This document shows, piece after piece, positions 1 through 7,375 of a stretch of 64,000 nucleotides of DNA (positions are counted from its first letter, which is position 1; each line of letters begins with the position of its first letter). Origin of the DNA: Coralliovum pocilloporae (GTDB lineage Bacteria > Pseudomonadota > Alphaproteobacteria > Rhizobiales > Cohaesibacteraceae); assembly GCF_030845175.1 (NCBI RefSeq), contig NZ_CP132542.1, positions 2,205,501 through 2,269,500 on the forward strand, written 5' to 3'. The notes beneath the pieces were generated by a model. That model was not told the DNA's origin. It did not search any database and saw only the letters and a program-made list of their open reading frames with translations. The translations under genes were made by a program, and so were the position numbers.

Positions 1-157
1 CCTTCGTCATGCCAAGCGCTTTCAGGTCATCAAGGCTGAGCACAAGTTCCTGTTCGACATTTCCGCTGATTTTCAGGGTGAAATCATTGGCCGTGGCAAG
101 GCCCTGTGCCGACAGCAGTGGTAACAAGCCTGCCAAGGCGGTCAATATCCAACGCAT
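1..157 (-). CDS. Exported protein, N-terminal part only (molybdopterin-oxidoreductase-like?)
   Basis: Fifty-two codons are visible before the gene runs off the left edge. The start is the ATG at 157, chosen because a GGAG ribosome site lies about nine bases upstream. Residues 1-24 form a signal peptide (MRW, then a Leu/Ala-rich stretch ending near ATA-ND). The mature start, DFTLKISG followed by LSLDDLKALGM, resembles the small exported proteins with a molybdopterin-oxidoreductase-like fold. That assignment is from memory of the family and cannot be confirmed from 30 residues. The gene overlaps the 3' end of the upstream methyltransferase gene by 74 bases in another frame, so the two are probably co-transcribed. 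Confidence 0.55.
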   Translation of the reverse strand, partial: MRWILTALAGLLPLLSAQGLATANDFTLKISGNVEQELVLSLDDLKALGMTK

Positions 158-902
158 TGTTATTATCTCCGATTGTGTGCGTTGCCGGAGAAACATGCCG
201 TATTCCGGGGAACAACATTGCCAGGCTTTTTTCGGAATGTGCCCCCACATGGCCGTTTCTTGGAGAAAGATACCAGTTATTCGATTGCGTTGCATAGTCC
301 GTAAGTAGGGTTGTCAGAATTATTGTGCCGCCGGGCTTGAGAAGGCGCTCAAGGATCGGGGGCAGTGCGAGCGGCTCGGCAAGATGCTCGAGAACCTCAA
401 CGCACAGGATGCAGTCAAACCGGCGCTCCGGAACGTCAGCCCAATCGCCGAAATAGGGGTCGTATCCTTCCGCGTCATATCCGGCCCGCCGCAGCCGCTC
501 GACCACATATCCCTCACCGCAGCCGTAATCGAGAAAGGAGCAGTCCCGGGGCAGGCAGTTCAGCAAGGCGTCTGACAGGGCCCTGCACCGGCTTCCATCT
601 GCTGGCGGATCAGCCCTGAGATAGGCCTCATTGTAGATATGTCGTGCATAGTCCTCTGGCGTCCAGTGGTCAAAGAAGCGGGTGAACAGATATGAACAGC
701 CGATACAGCGCCAGTAGTGAACCGGGATATCCGCTTGGGGAAACTGTGCCTCACCGGCAAAGGCATCATTGCAGGACTTTGAGAAATCACAGCTCAGATA
801 ATGAAGCCCGGGCATGCCGCAGACCGGGCAGAGGCAATCACCTTTGCCCCGATGCGGAGCGGGGCTGTAATCTCTGGGAAACTGAGCTAAATTCTGCGCC
901 AT
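84..902 (-). CDS. Class I SAM-dependent methyltransferase with N-terminal zinc-ribbon-like Cys pairs
   Basis: A 272-residue protein. Residues 25-28 (CPVC) and 66-69 (CIGC) form two CxxC pairs, like the zinc-ribbon heads of some sugar or lipid methyltransferases. The SAM-binding motif I follows at about 123-130 (FLDYGCGE), then an acidic motif after DAEGYDPYF, and VEVLEHL plus LLKPGG, which are typical of Methyltransf_12/23 domains. The substrate cannot be read from the sequence. The last part of the gene overlaps a downstream secreted-protein gene. The end of the protein (after the LSPRNGHV motif) is poorly conserved in such enzymes, so a slightly altered C-terminus is possible. Confidence 0.82.
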   Translation of the reverse strand: MAQNLAQFPRDYSPAPHRGKGDCLCPVCGMPGLHYLSCDFSKSCNDAFAGEAQFPQADIPVHYWRCIGCSYLFTRFFDHWTPEDYARHIYNEAYLRADPPADGSRCRALSDALLNCLPRDCSFLDYGCGEGYVVERLRRAGYDAEGYDPYFGDWADVPERRFDCILCVEVLEHLAEPLALPPILERLLKPGGTIILTTLLTDYATQSNNWYLSPRNGHVGAHSEKSLAMLFPGIRHVSPATHTIGDNNNALDIDRLGRLVTTAVGTGPCHGQ

Positions 903-997
903 ACCATGACCATTGATTCTGACACTTTGGAAACAGGGTTGAAGATACTATATCAAATGGTGCAATTTATCGACTGGCAATCTGAAGCGGGGGCTCC

Positions 998-1564
998 ATG
1001 GACAAGGTTCTGGTAATCGAGGACGATCATCTTTTGCGTGGGTTTCTGACCGCTGAAGCCCATGCTCTGTTCGGTGATTGTCAGCTGAGAGCGACCGATA
1101 CACTGAGGGCTGGCCTGCAATCTCTGGAAGTGGATGATGCGGATCTGATCGTGCTCGATCTGGGACTGCCGGATTCATCAGGCCTCGACAGTATCCCCCA
1201 GGTTCGCGGCAAGTCGGCTGATGCCATTCTGATTGTTCTGACCGGCTCTTATGTGCCGCAGGATGTTGAGCTGGCTTTTGAGAAGGGGGCCAGTGCCTAT
1301 CTGCCGAAAAACGGCCTGTCGCCGGATGAACTTTCCGCTGCCATCAAAAAGGTCAAGGCCGGTGCAGCCGTGAAGGTGCAGCCGCGGGTCAATGACCAGG
1401 TGGATGTGGCTTATTCAGGGCTGACCAGAATGGAACAGAAGGTTCTCAGTCTGAAGCTGGCAGGGGAAACCAATCGAATGATTGGTGAGGCGCTCAATAT
1501 CGGCATTGAGACGGTCCGGACGCATCTGGCTAATATCAGAAGAAAGCTGCCAGATACGATTTAG
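998..1564 (+). CDS. Response regulator, receiver plus LuxR-type HTH
   Basis: A 188-residue two-component regulator. The receiver domain is residues 1-118, with the acidic pair D9/D10, phospho-acceptor D54 (VLDLGLPD), T82 and K104 (YLPKNG) all present, so it should be phosphorylatable. Residues 138-184 form a LuxR/FixJ-type DNA-binding domain (LTRMEQKVL...TVRTHLANI). The ATG at 998 follows a GGGGG-rich ribosome site. No sensor kinase gene adjoins it, so the partner is unknown. The upstream gene is divergent, leaving about 95 bases for a promoter. The 3' end faces the convergent XRE regulator gene. Confidence 0.9.
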   Translation: MDKVLVIEDDHLLRGFLTAEAHALFGDCQLRATDTLRAGLQSLEVDDADLIVLDLGLPDSSGLDSIPQVRGKSADAILIVLTGSYVPQDVELAFEKGASAYLPKNGLSPDELSAAIKKVKAGAAVKVQPRVNDQVDVAYSGLTRMEQKVLSLKLAGETNRMIGEALNIGIETVRTHLANIRRKLPDTI

Positions 1565-1604
1565 CAGGACCTGGCATCGCCCGGTTAGCTTGCGCCAGGC
1601 AGAA

Positions 1605-1624
1605 GAGAGGGCTCCCGCCCTCTC
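1605..1624. terminator. Hairpin between convergent genes
   Basis: GAGAGGGC, a four-base loop TCCC, then GCCCTCTC: a perfect 8-bp stem between the stops of the response regulator and the XRE gene. There is no strong T-run, so it would be a weak bidirectional terminator or transcript-end stabiliser. Confidence 0.5.
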
Positions 1625-1637
1625 ACTCTGAAAGTGG

Positions 1638-2039
1638 TCAGTCAGCCCGGCTGTCGAGCATACGATCCAGATTGGCAAGCATCCGGTTCGTCGTATCCAG
1701 GTTCTGCTGCAGTGACTGACGGAGCTGCGAAAACTCTTCCCTCAGAACAGTCAGTTCATCATCTTTGCTGTTGTCGTTTGGTGAGGCACCAAGACCCACC
1801 AGCAACCAGCTCGGGCTGACATTGAGGATACCTGCCAGCATGGTCAAGCGATTGGAGCGTGGCTCGCTCCGGTCCGCTTCCCAGGACTGCAGGGTCTGTG
1901 TTTTGACGCCAAGGCGACGGGCCAGTTGTGACGTGGACAGACCAGCAATGTCACGTGCGCGGGTGATGCGACCGCCAACTGTGTTCTGAACATCATGGTT
2001 CTGTTCTGTCGTGGTGTCCACCAGAAGAGGAAAAGCCAT
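1638..2039 (-). CDS. XRE-family transcriptional regulator with C-terminal coiled coil
   Basis: A 133-residue protein starting at the ATG at 2039 (MAFPLL), which has a GGAGA ribosome site five bases upstream. A longer in-frame start six codons upstream lacks one. Residues 23-80 are a lambda-repressor-like helix-turn-helix (GRITRARDIAGLSTSQLARRLG, split around the recognition helix TQTLQSWEADRSEP). Residues 95-130 are rich in Leu/Gln heptads and look like a coiled coil, probably a dimerisation arm. The target genes are unknown. The upstream region is a 230-base AT-rich gap before the next minus-strand gene. Confidence 0.88.
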   Translation of the reverse strand: MAFPLLVDTTTEQNHDVQNTVGGRITRARDIAGLSTSQLARRLGVKTQTLQSWEADRSEPRSNRLTMLAGILNVSPSWLLVGLGASPNDNSKDDELTVLREEFSQLRQSLQQNLDTTNRMLANLDRMLDSRAD

Positions 2040-2271
2040 AGAGTCTCCGAATTGCAAAGATTATTGAAAGATAAGAATCACCAGATAGATAGTTTTTATG
2101 CTGATGGCTTGTCAATTTTATGACCGGAATTACGTCTGGTAAAAAAGTATAATGATATTTTGTATTATATACGTATTCAATCATCAGATTTGTTGTTTTT
2201 GAATTATTTTGAAAATGGCCGGTGGTTTTCTATAATAAAATTACTTAATCGGTATTTTTATTGAAATTTTG
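2040..2271. other. AT-rich intergenic region
   Basis: About 230 bases, markedly AT-richer than the surrounding DNA. It must hold the promoter of the XRE gene and the 3' end of the EamA transporter transcript. I see no convincing RNA gene, terminator or small coding frame. Confidence 0.5.
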
Positions 2272-3147
2272 TTATGATTGCGACCTGGCGCGTTTATTCT
2301 GTGCAATCACTTCGACAACCGCACCACACCCCACAAGCAGGGCGCCGATGGCTTCGGGCCAGCCAAAAGGCTCGTCCAGCATGATGGCGCTGGACACGAC
2401 CCCGGAGATAATCTCCGCTGTCAGAAGGAAGCTCATAAGAGCTGGCGGCAGACGCTGTGCACTCCAGATCGTAATCAGGAGAACCGGGGCAAAATACAAA
2501 AGTCCAAAGCCCAGTGATGTTGAGGTAGCCGCTGAAATTGCCTCAACTGGCGGGAAGTCCGGCGCAGACAGGACAACGGGAATGGCCGCGCTCAAACCGC
2601 CGATTGCTGTCAGAAGAACCAGCTTTCTTGTGTCCTGCGGAGGGCCTGTGAAAATGAGGGCTGTCCCTATGGCCCAGCCGAGACCTGCTGCAGCTGCCAG
2701 AATGTCTCCGGTGTTCCAGTCAGTCAGGGCGAGATTGCCCCGAAAGATGAAAACCACCCCGGTAAAGCTGAACAGAAGAGCGAGGGTGCTGTAGCGGGTC
2801 CAGCGCCGGCCCATGAAAACGCATTCAATGATCGTGCTCCAGACCGGTGCCATATAGAACAGCAGAACGGCGCGCACCACGTCTGTCAGAACCAGTGATG
2901 TCCCGTAGAGAATTATGGTGGTACCGGTCAGAAGCGCACCAAAGACGGCCTTTCGGGCAAGGGCTGGCCCGGGTTTTCCCATAAAGGCAAGTGGCGCAAG
3001 GATTGGCAGGGTGCCCAGAGTAAGGGCAACGCTTGACCAGATACCATGAAGCCCGGCTTCTTCAAGAAGGCGAATGGGCAGCCACAGGAGCCCCCACATG
3101 ACCGCGCCGATTATGGCGGTCAGAACTGGCAGATTGTTCCCTTGCAT
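2272..3147 (-). CDS. EamA-family (DMT) transporter
   Basis: A 291-residue inner-membrane protein with ten predicted hydrophobic segments in two fivefold halves, the normal size and layout for drug/metabolite transporters. The first EamA repeat covers roughly 5-140 (AIIGAVMWGLLWLPIRLL...) and the second 150-282, ending in LDEPFGWPEAIGALLVG, a typical EamA motif. Such proteins export or take up small metabolites such as amino acids. The substrate cannot be told from the sequence. The C-terminal tail KRARSQS is positively charged, consistent with a cytoplasmic end. It is a stand-alone gene. Confidence 0.88.
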   Translation of the reverse strand: MQGNNLPVLTAIIGAVMWGLLWLPIRLLEEAGLHGIWSSVALTLGTLPILAPLAFMGKPGPALARKAVFGALLTGTTIILYGTSLVLTDVVRAVLLFYMAPVWSTIIECVFMGRRWTRYSTLALLFSFTGVVFIFRGNLALTDWNTGDILAAAAGLGWAIGTALIFTGPPQDTRKLVLLTAIGGLSAAIPVVLSAPDFPPVEAISAATSTSLGFGLLYFAPVLLITIWSAQRLPPALMSFLLTAEIISGVVSSAIMLDEPFGWPEAIGALLVGCGAVVEVIAQNKRARSQS

Positions 3148-3242
3148 GGCCTTCCATCAGTCAAGTCGGGATGTGGCCAATCTGGTCAGGCACCCGGTTC
3201 AGCAGGGAAAAAGTGTGCAGGCCCCGGCATGGCTTGGCAACA

Positions 3243-3836
3243 TCAAAAGGCGACATCTCCTGTCACCTTTGGGACAATGGGCGCAAGGGCTTCATGCAGT
3301 CGTGTCTCCATTTCCCTGAGCTTTGTCTTGCCACCGGAAACGGGGTTCAGATCTGCAAACAGGGAATAGAGCGGCTCGATACCATAACGCTCAAGCCCGC
3401 GGGCTGATCGGATGCCGGTACGGTGTTCCATAAAGCGTTTCTCGACCGGCTTTACGGTTGACCCCACATAGGCGCCATAGGTGCCATTCTGTTCCGTATA
3501 GCCATGACGCAGAATGACGTAGACCCGACCGCGGCCTTTGGGAGATGCCTGAGCGTCCGAAAGGGCTTCCTTGACAGCCTGGCGTGCATCATCGAGCCAG
3601 GCAACAGGGATAAGGCCGGAGGCTGCGAACTTCATCTGCGCGTCGAGATCGTCCCGTCTGGATGTCAGTTCCGACAAGGCCAGTGTTGCGAGTTCAAGCT
3701 GCGGTGGATTCTGTTGCAGCCAGCCGCCAATCAGCGCCGTGAGATGGATGCTCTTCCAGCTGCGAAAAGGACGAGCAGCACTGTAATCCAGCCGGGGGAG
3801 CGGGCCATAAGAAACGGCTGCAAAACGTTTTGTCAT
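3243..3836 (-). CDS. GIY-YIG-like nuclease-domain protein
   Basis: A 197-residue protein. I take the ATG at 3836 (MTKRFAAV) because AGGA lies five bases before it; two upstream in-frame starts are possible. The C-terminal half (about 100-195) contains VYVILRHG, then AYVGST and RFMEHRTG. These match the GIY...YIG core and the following Arg/His-containing helix of GIY-YIG domains, with a possible catalytic Glu in REMETRLHEAL. The N-terminal half is helical with no recognised domain. The role could be DNA repair or a restriction-like activity, but nothing nearby specifies it. Confidence 0.65.
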   Translation of the reverse strand: MTKRFAAVSYGPLPRLDYSAARPFRSWKSIHLTALIGGWLQQNPPQLELATLALSELTSRRDDLDAQMKFAASGLIPVAWLDDARQAVKEALSDAQASPKGRGRVYVILRHGYTEQNGTYGAYVGSTVKPVEKRFMEHRTGIRSARGLERYGIEPLYSLFADLNPVSGGKTKLREMETRLHEALAPIVPKVTGDVAF

Positions 3837-3891
3837 TCCGATCCTCATGCTTGATCCGGCTGGTCCCACTTAGATAGCGTGTTTTCTCAAT

Positions 3892-3936
3892 GAAGGATAG
3901 AACGGGGAAGGATAGAACGGGGAAGGATAGAATGGG
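3892..3936 (+). repeat. Three tandem copies of a 15-bp unit
   Basis: The unit GAAGGATAGAACGGG occurs three times head to tail (3892-3906, 3907-3921, 3922-3936; the last has one C-to-T change). It ends 26 bases before the desaturase start, so it lies in the 5' untranslated region or promoter. Copy number could vary by slippage. Confidence 0.9.
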
Positions 3937-3962
3937 AAAGCAGGAACATACGGGAGAGCAGG

Positions 3963-4865
3963 ATGTCGGACGTTGACCATCGCGCGCTGATTGCCAGTCT
4001 GTCAAAGGATGAGCGGGATCATCTGCTGACGCTTGAGGACAGGCCGGGCCTTATCAGGCTGGGCGTTCATATGGGGCTTATCCTCGGTCTTGGCTGGGCT
4101 GTTGCTGCTGGTGTCTCCTGGTGGCCGCTTCTGCTTGTTCCTCAGGGCGTTCTGATTGTCTTCCTGTTCACTCTTCTTCATGAGACGATTCACAATACAG
4201 CGTTCAGGACCCGATGGCTGAACAGTCTGGTTGCGCGCATATGCGGCGTCATGATTCTGCTGCCGTCAGACTGGTTCCGGTATTTCCATTTTGCTCACCA
4301 TCGGCATACCCATGACCCTGACAAGGACCCGGAACTGCAATCACCGAAGCCTGAACGTCTGTGGGACTATATGGTTCATCTGTCCGGAGGGCCGGTTTGG
4401 CTCTCACTTGTGAAAACACTGGTGCTGCACGGGGCAAAAGAGCCCGGTGATGCCTTTGTGCCAGAGCGTGGCAGGCAAAAGGTGCGGCGTGAGGCGCTGG
4501 CTCATCTGGCGTTTTATGGTGTGCTCGCCGGTACGTCTGTTGTGATGGGGAACGCCGTTCTGTTCTGGGTCTGGCTGCTGCCCATGCTGCTGGGGCAGCC
4601 CTTCCTGCGGGCCTATCTGCTGGCCGAGCACACCCGCTGCCCTCACGTGGCCAACATGCTGGCCAACAGTCGCACCACCTTTACCAATGCAGTGATTCGT
4701 TTTGTTGCCTGGAACATGCCTTACCACGCTGAACATCATGCCTATCCGGCCGTGCCGTTCCACAAGCTGCCGGAATTCCATCGCTTGACGGCTCCGCATC
4801 TTCAGGAGACGGAACAGGGCTATACCCGGTTCCACCGTACGATGGTCCGGGACTTTCAGGCATAA
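3963..4865 (+). CDS. Membrane fatty-acid desaturase / hydroxylase family protein
   Basis: A 300-residue membrane-bound di-iron enzyme. The three histidine boxes are present: HETIH (73-77), HFAHHRHTH (109-117) and HAEHH (255-259), with hydrophobic segments at about 35-70, 85-102 and 185-215 placing them on the cytoplasmic face. It belongs to the FA_desaturase superfamily, which includes acyl-lipid desaturases and carotenoid hydroxylases/ketolases. The sequence alone does not settle the substrate. An acyl chain is my preference because no carotenoid genes are near. The start at 3963 follows GGGAGAGCAGG. Confidence 0.85.
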   Translation: MSDVDHRALIASLSKDERDHLLTLEDRPGLIRLGVHMGLILGLGWAVAAGVSWWPLLLVPQGVLIVFLFTLLHETIHNTAFRTRWLNSLVARICGVMILLPSDWFRYFHFAHHRHTHDPDKDPELQSPKPERLWDYMVHLSGGPVWLSLVKTLVLHGAKEPGDAFVPERGRQKVRREALAHLAFYGVLAGTSVVMGNAVLFWVWLLPMLLGQPFLRAYLLAEHTRCPHVANMLANSRTTFTNAVIRFVAWNMPYHAEHHAYPAVPFHKLPEFHRLTAPHLQETEQGYTRFHRTMVRDFQA

Positions 4866-4889
4866 AAAAGCGGCGCTCGTCAGCGCCGC
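4863..4889 (-). terminator. Rho-independent terminator of the LuxR-type gene
   Basis: Read on the minus strand: GCGGCGCT, loop GACG, AGCGCCGC, then a run of six T. The 8-bp stem is perfect. It lies between the convergent desaturase and LuxR-type genes and serves the latter. Confidence 0.85.
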
Positions 4890-4933
4890 CAGTCACGCTC
4901 CTCCTGGGAGGGAAGTGTGGAAAGAGCGTGGTT

Positions 4934-5659
4934 TCAGGTTGTTGGCAGAGCAAGGCTTGGCCAGAGGCGATTGGCCAGCGCCACGAGCTGCGTACGGCGG
5001 TAATAGCCGAGCTTCTTCAGGATGACTGAAACGTGGTGCTTGACGGTGGCTTCCGACAGGCCGAGCTGATAGGCGATTTCCTTGTTCAGGTGGCCAAAGC
5101 GCATCTCCCGGAAAACGGCGAGCTGCTTGGGTGGCAGGCGGCTGATTTCGCCATAGATATCTTCATCAATATCCAGATGGGCTGAATAGGCCTGTTCTTC
5201 ATCCGGCTCGTCTTCGGTTTTCGGCAGGCCGCGCCCGGCAATCAGGTCGACGAACACATCGGCATCAGCGGATTTGGAGACGAGGACAGCGGCACCATTG
5301 TCGCGCATGAAGGCTTCAAGGCCGGTATCAACGATTTCTGTTACCAGAATGATCATGGCTTTCGGGAAAGACTGGCGCAGGGCCGCAGCCGTTGTCAGTC
5401 CCGGAGAGCCGGCAATGGCCGGGTTGACGATCAGGATCGGGTTGTCCGAACGCCGCGCGCGGGCTGACAGGGTGTCGAAATCCGTGGCCGTATCAATGCG
5501 CGCTGTGGGTAGGGCATCTTCAAGCGCCTGCATCATGGCACGTGCGTAAAGCGGATGTGGGTCCGCAATGACAATCTGGCGTGCGGTCTGTGCCGGGCGT
5601 ACCGGTTTTGCCGTAATCCGATCTTCCCGAAAAACCGTCCCGTTATAGCCGTCCAGCAT
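4934..5659 (-). CDS. LuxR-type regulator with degenerate receiver domain
   Basis: A 241-residue protein. The start is the ATG at 5659, six bases after GGGGAG. Residues 26-145 form a receiver-like fold (IVIADPHPLYARAM), but the normal phospho-acceptor Asp is Asn79 (ILIVNPAIAG). The switch Thr (LVTE) and the Lys (LVSKS) remain. An acidic linker follows (TEDEPDEEQ). The C-terminal LuxR/NarL helix-turn-helix is intact (LPPKQLAVFREMRFG...SEATVKHHVSVILKKLG). By known behaviour of such pseudo-receivers it probably works without phosphorylation, sensing a ligand or partner protein. The gene is divergent from the ScfR-type regulator gene, with about 280 bases between the two starts. Confidence 0.87.
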   Translation of the reverse strand: MLDGYNGTVFREDRITAKPVRPAQTARQIVIADPHPLYARAMMQALEDALPTARIDTATDFDTLSARARRSDNPILIVNPAIAGSPGLTTAAALRQSFPKAMIILVTEIVDTGLEAFMRDNGAAVLVSKSADADVFVDLIAGRGLPKTEDEPDEEQAYSAHLDIDEDIYGEISRLPPKQLAVFREMRFGHLNKEIAYQLGLSEATVKHHVSVILKKLGYYRRTQLVALANRLWPSLALPTT

Positions 5660-5761
5660 GATCAACTCCCCTTTTGCCAGTCTGTTCGATCTTTTCCTTA
5701 AGCCAGAGGGGCCCGAAAAAGACCAATGAGCTTTTGAATGCCTCGCGTGCAGCGGGTCTGG

Positions 5762-5879
5762 TGCAAACCCTGCAAAGTGCGAAGCGATGCTCGACTTATC
5801 GAATGACGGTCATACTAGTTCGATTGGCCTGAAAAAGGCAGCGAATTGGTGCAAATTTGCAAAATATGTATGTTTGCAA
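5762..5879. promoter_or_regulatory. TGCAAA operator cluster upstream of the ScfR-like gene
   Basis: A perfect 12-bp palindrome TGCAAATTTGCA occupies 5850-5861. Single half-sites TGCAAA lie at 5762-5767 and 5771-5776, and TTTGCAA at 5873-5879. Members of the RamB/ScfR regulator family are known to bind TTTGCAAA-like sites, so this is probably the autoregulatory operator of the regulator that starts at 5940. It may also control the divergent LuxR-type gene. Confidence 0.6.
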
Positions 5880-5939
5880 CATTGCATATGTGATATTGTA
5901 AAGTCTCTATACAGGGATGAAACCTTCGGAATTAGACTT

Positions 5940-7364
5940 ATGGCCAATGAGAAGATATTTGCCGGAGCAAAGGTCCGTGCCATCCGCGCAGGCGAGCAGC
6001 TGACCCAGGCGCAGTTTGCTGAAAAGCTTGGTGTATCTGCCAGTTATCTGAGTCAGGTGGAAAGCAATCAGAGGCCATTGACGGCGGCTATTCTGCTGGC
6101 TCTGACCCGTGCATTTGATATCCCGATCGACCATCTGTCTGCCGATGAGACGGATCAGATTACGGCCCACCTGCAGGAGGCCTGCAACGATCCGCTGGTC
6201 GCGGGTGGCGGCGATATCGGCCTTCAGGAAATGAAAACCGCGTCTCAAACGGCTCCCAACCTGTCACGGGCCTTCATCAAGATGCATGTGGCCTACAAGC
6301 AATTGCATGAGAAGGTGCGGGATATTGATGACGCCCTGGCGGACCCGCTGCCGGACGAAACATTGCTGCCTTATGAGGAGGTGCGTGACTTCTTCGTCTT
6401 TTCCAACAATTACATTGATGAAATTGACCGCACCGCCGAGCAACTGGTTCATGATCAGGATCTGCACGGTGCCAACAAGTTCGGTCGATTTGCGGATTAT
6501 CTGGCGGCCCATCACGGTATCGATGTTGAGATCGCGCTTGAAAGCCACAAACCGGATTTCATGTGGCGGCTGGACAGGACGAAAGACCGGCTGACCCTGT
6601 CTGCAAATCTGGACGGTCCAAGCCGGACCTTTGTGCTTGCCCACAATATCGCGCTGCTGGTTGGTGGTGACCTATTCACCTCTACGCTGAAAGGAGCGGG
6701 ATTCCGTACAGAAGAGGCGGCCGCTATCTGCAGGCGGGCTCTTGCCAACTACTTTGCCGGTGCCATGATCCTGCCCTACAAGGCTTTTCTGGAGGCCTCA
6801 CGCTCGACTAGGCATGACCTGGACCGGCTGTGCTACACATTTGAGGCCAGCATGGAGCAGGTCTGCCACCGGTTGTCCACCCTGCAGCGGCCGGGCGCGC
6901 GCGGTGTGCCGCTGTTCTTTGTGAAGATTGATCGGGCTGGAAACATCATCAAGCGTCACAGCTCGACCCGGTTCCAGTTCGCCCGCTTTGGCAGCGCCTG
7001 CCCGTTGTGGAACGTCTATCAGGCGTTTGAGACGCCGGACCGGTTTGTCTTCCAGACAGCGGAAATGCCTGATGGCATTCGCTATTTCAATATTGCCCGC
7101 GCCTTTACCAAGCATGGCGTCGACTGGGCGGCACCCGAACGTCGTTACGCCATTGCGGTTGGGTGTGAAGTGACCCATGCGGACAAGTTTGTCTATGCGG
7201 ACCGGATGGATTTTGACAATCATGCGCGCGTAACGCGGATCGGGGTGTCCTGCAGGATCTGCGAAAGACTTGATTGTCCCAGCCGCGCTGTCCCACCCAT
7301 CGGCAAACGCTTCAGGGTGGACGAGAGCAGCCGGGACATCGTTCCATTTCGTTTGCCCGAGTAG
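5940..7364 (+). CDS. ScfR/RamB-like short-chain acyl-CoA-responsive regulator
   Basis: A 474-residue regulator. I start at the ATG at 5940 (MANEKIFAGA), where the conserved domain begins; an upstream in-frame start would add 51 poorly conserved residues and cover the operator. Residues 8-62 are an XRE helix-turn-helix (QLTQAQFAEKLG...YLSQVESNQRP). The middle resembles an ImmA/IrrE peptidase fold whose zinc motif is lost (FVLAHNIALL). The C-terminal DUF2083-like region has FGSACPLWN and a Cys cluster CRICERLDC near 440. Relatives control acetate, propionate, glyoxylate or methylcitrate metabolism and sense acyl-CoA or an Fe-S cluster. TGCAAA palindromes lie directly upstream. The target operon is not evident here. 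Confidence 0.85.
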   Translation: MANEKIFAGAKVRAIRAGEQLTQAQFAEKLGVSASYLSQVESNQRPLTAAILLALTRAFDIPIDHLSADETDQITAHLQEACNDPLVAGGGDIGLQEMKTASQTAPNLSRAFIKMHVAYKQLHEKVRDIDDALADPLPDETLLPYEEVRDFFVFSNNYIDEIDRTAEQLVHDQDLHGANKFGRFADYLAAHHGIDVEIALESHKPDFMWRLDRTKDRLTLSANLDGPSRTFVLAHNIALLVGGDLFTSTLKGAGFRTEEAAAICRRALANYFAGAMILPYKAFLEASRSTRHDLDRLCYTFEASMEQVCHRLSTLQRPGARGVPLFFVKIDRAGNIIKRHSSTRFQFARFGSACPLWNVYQAFETPDRFVFQTAEMPDGIRYFNIARAFTKHGVDWAAPERRYAIAVGCEVTHADKFVYADRMDFDNHARVTRIGVSCRICERLDCPSRAVPPIGKRFRVDESSRDIVPFRLPE

Positions 7365-7375
7365 AGTGAAATTCT

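Noticed and set aside
3694-4005. Open frame on the minus strand with repeated FPVLSF
   Set aside because: It is produced by reading the 15-bp tandem repeat; it overlaps the leader and start of the desaturase gene.
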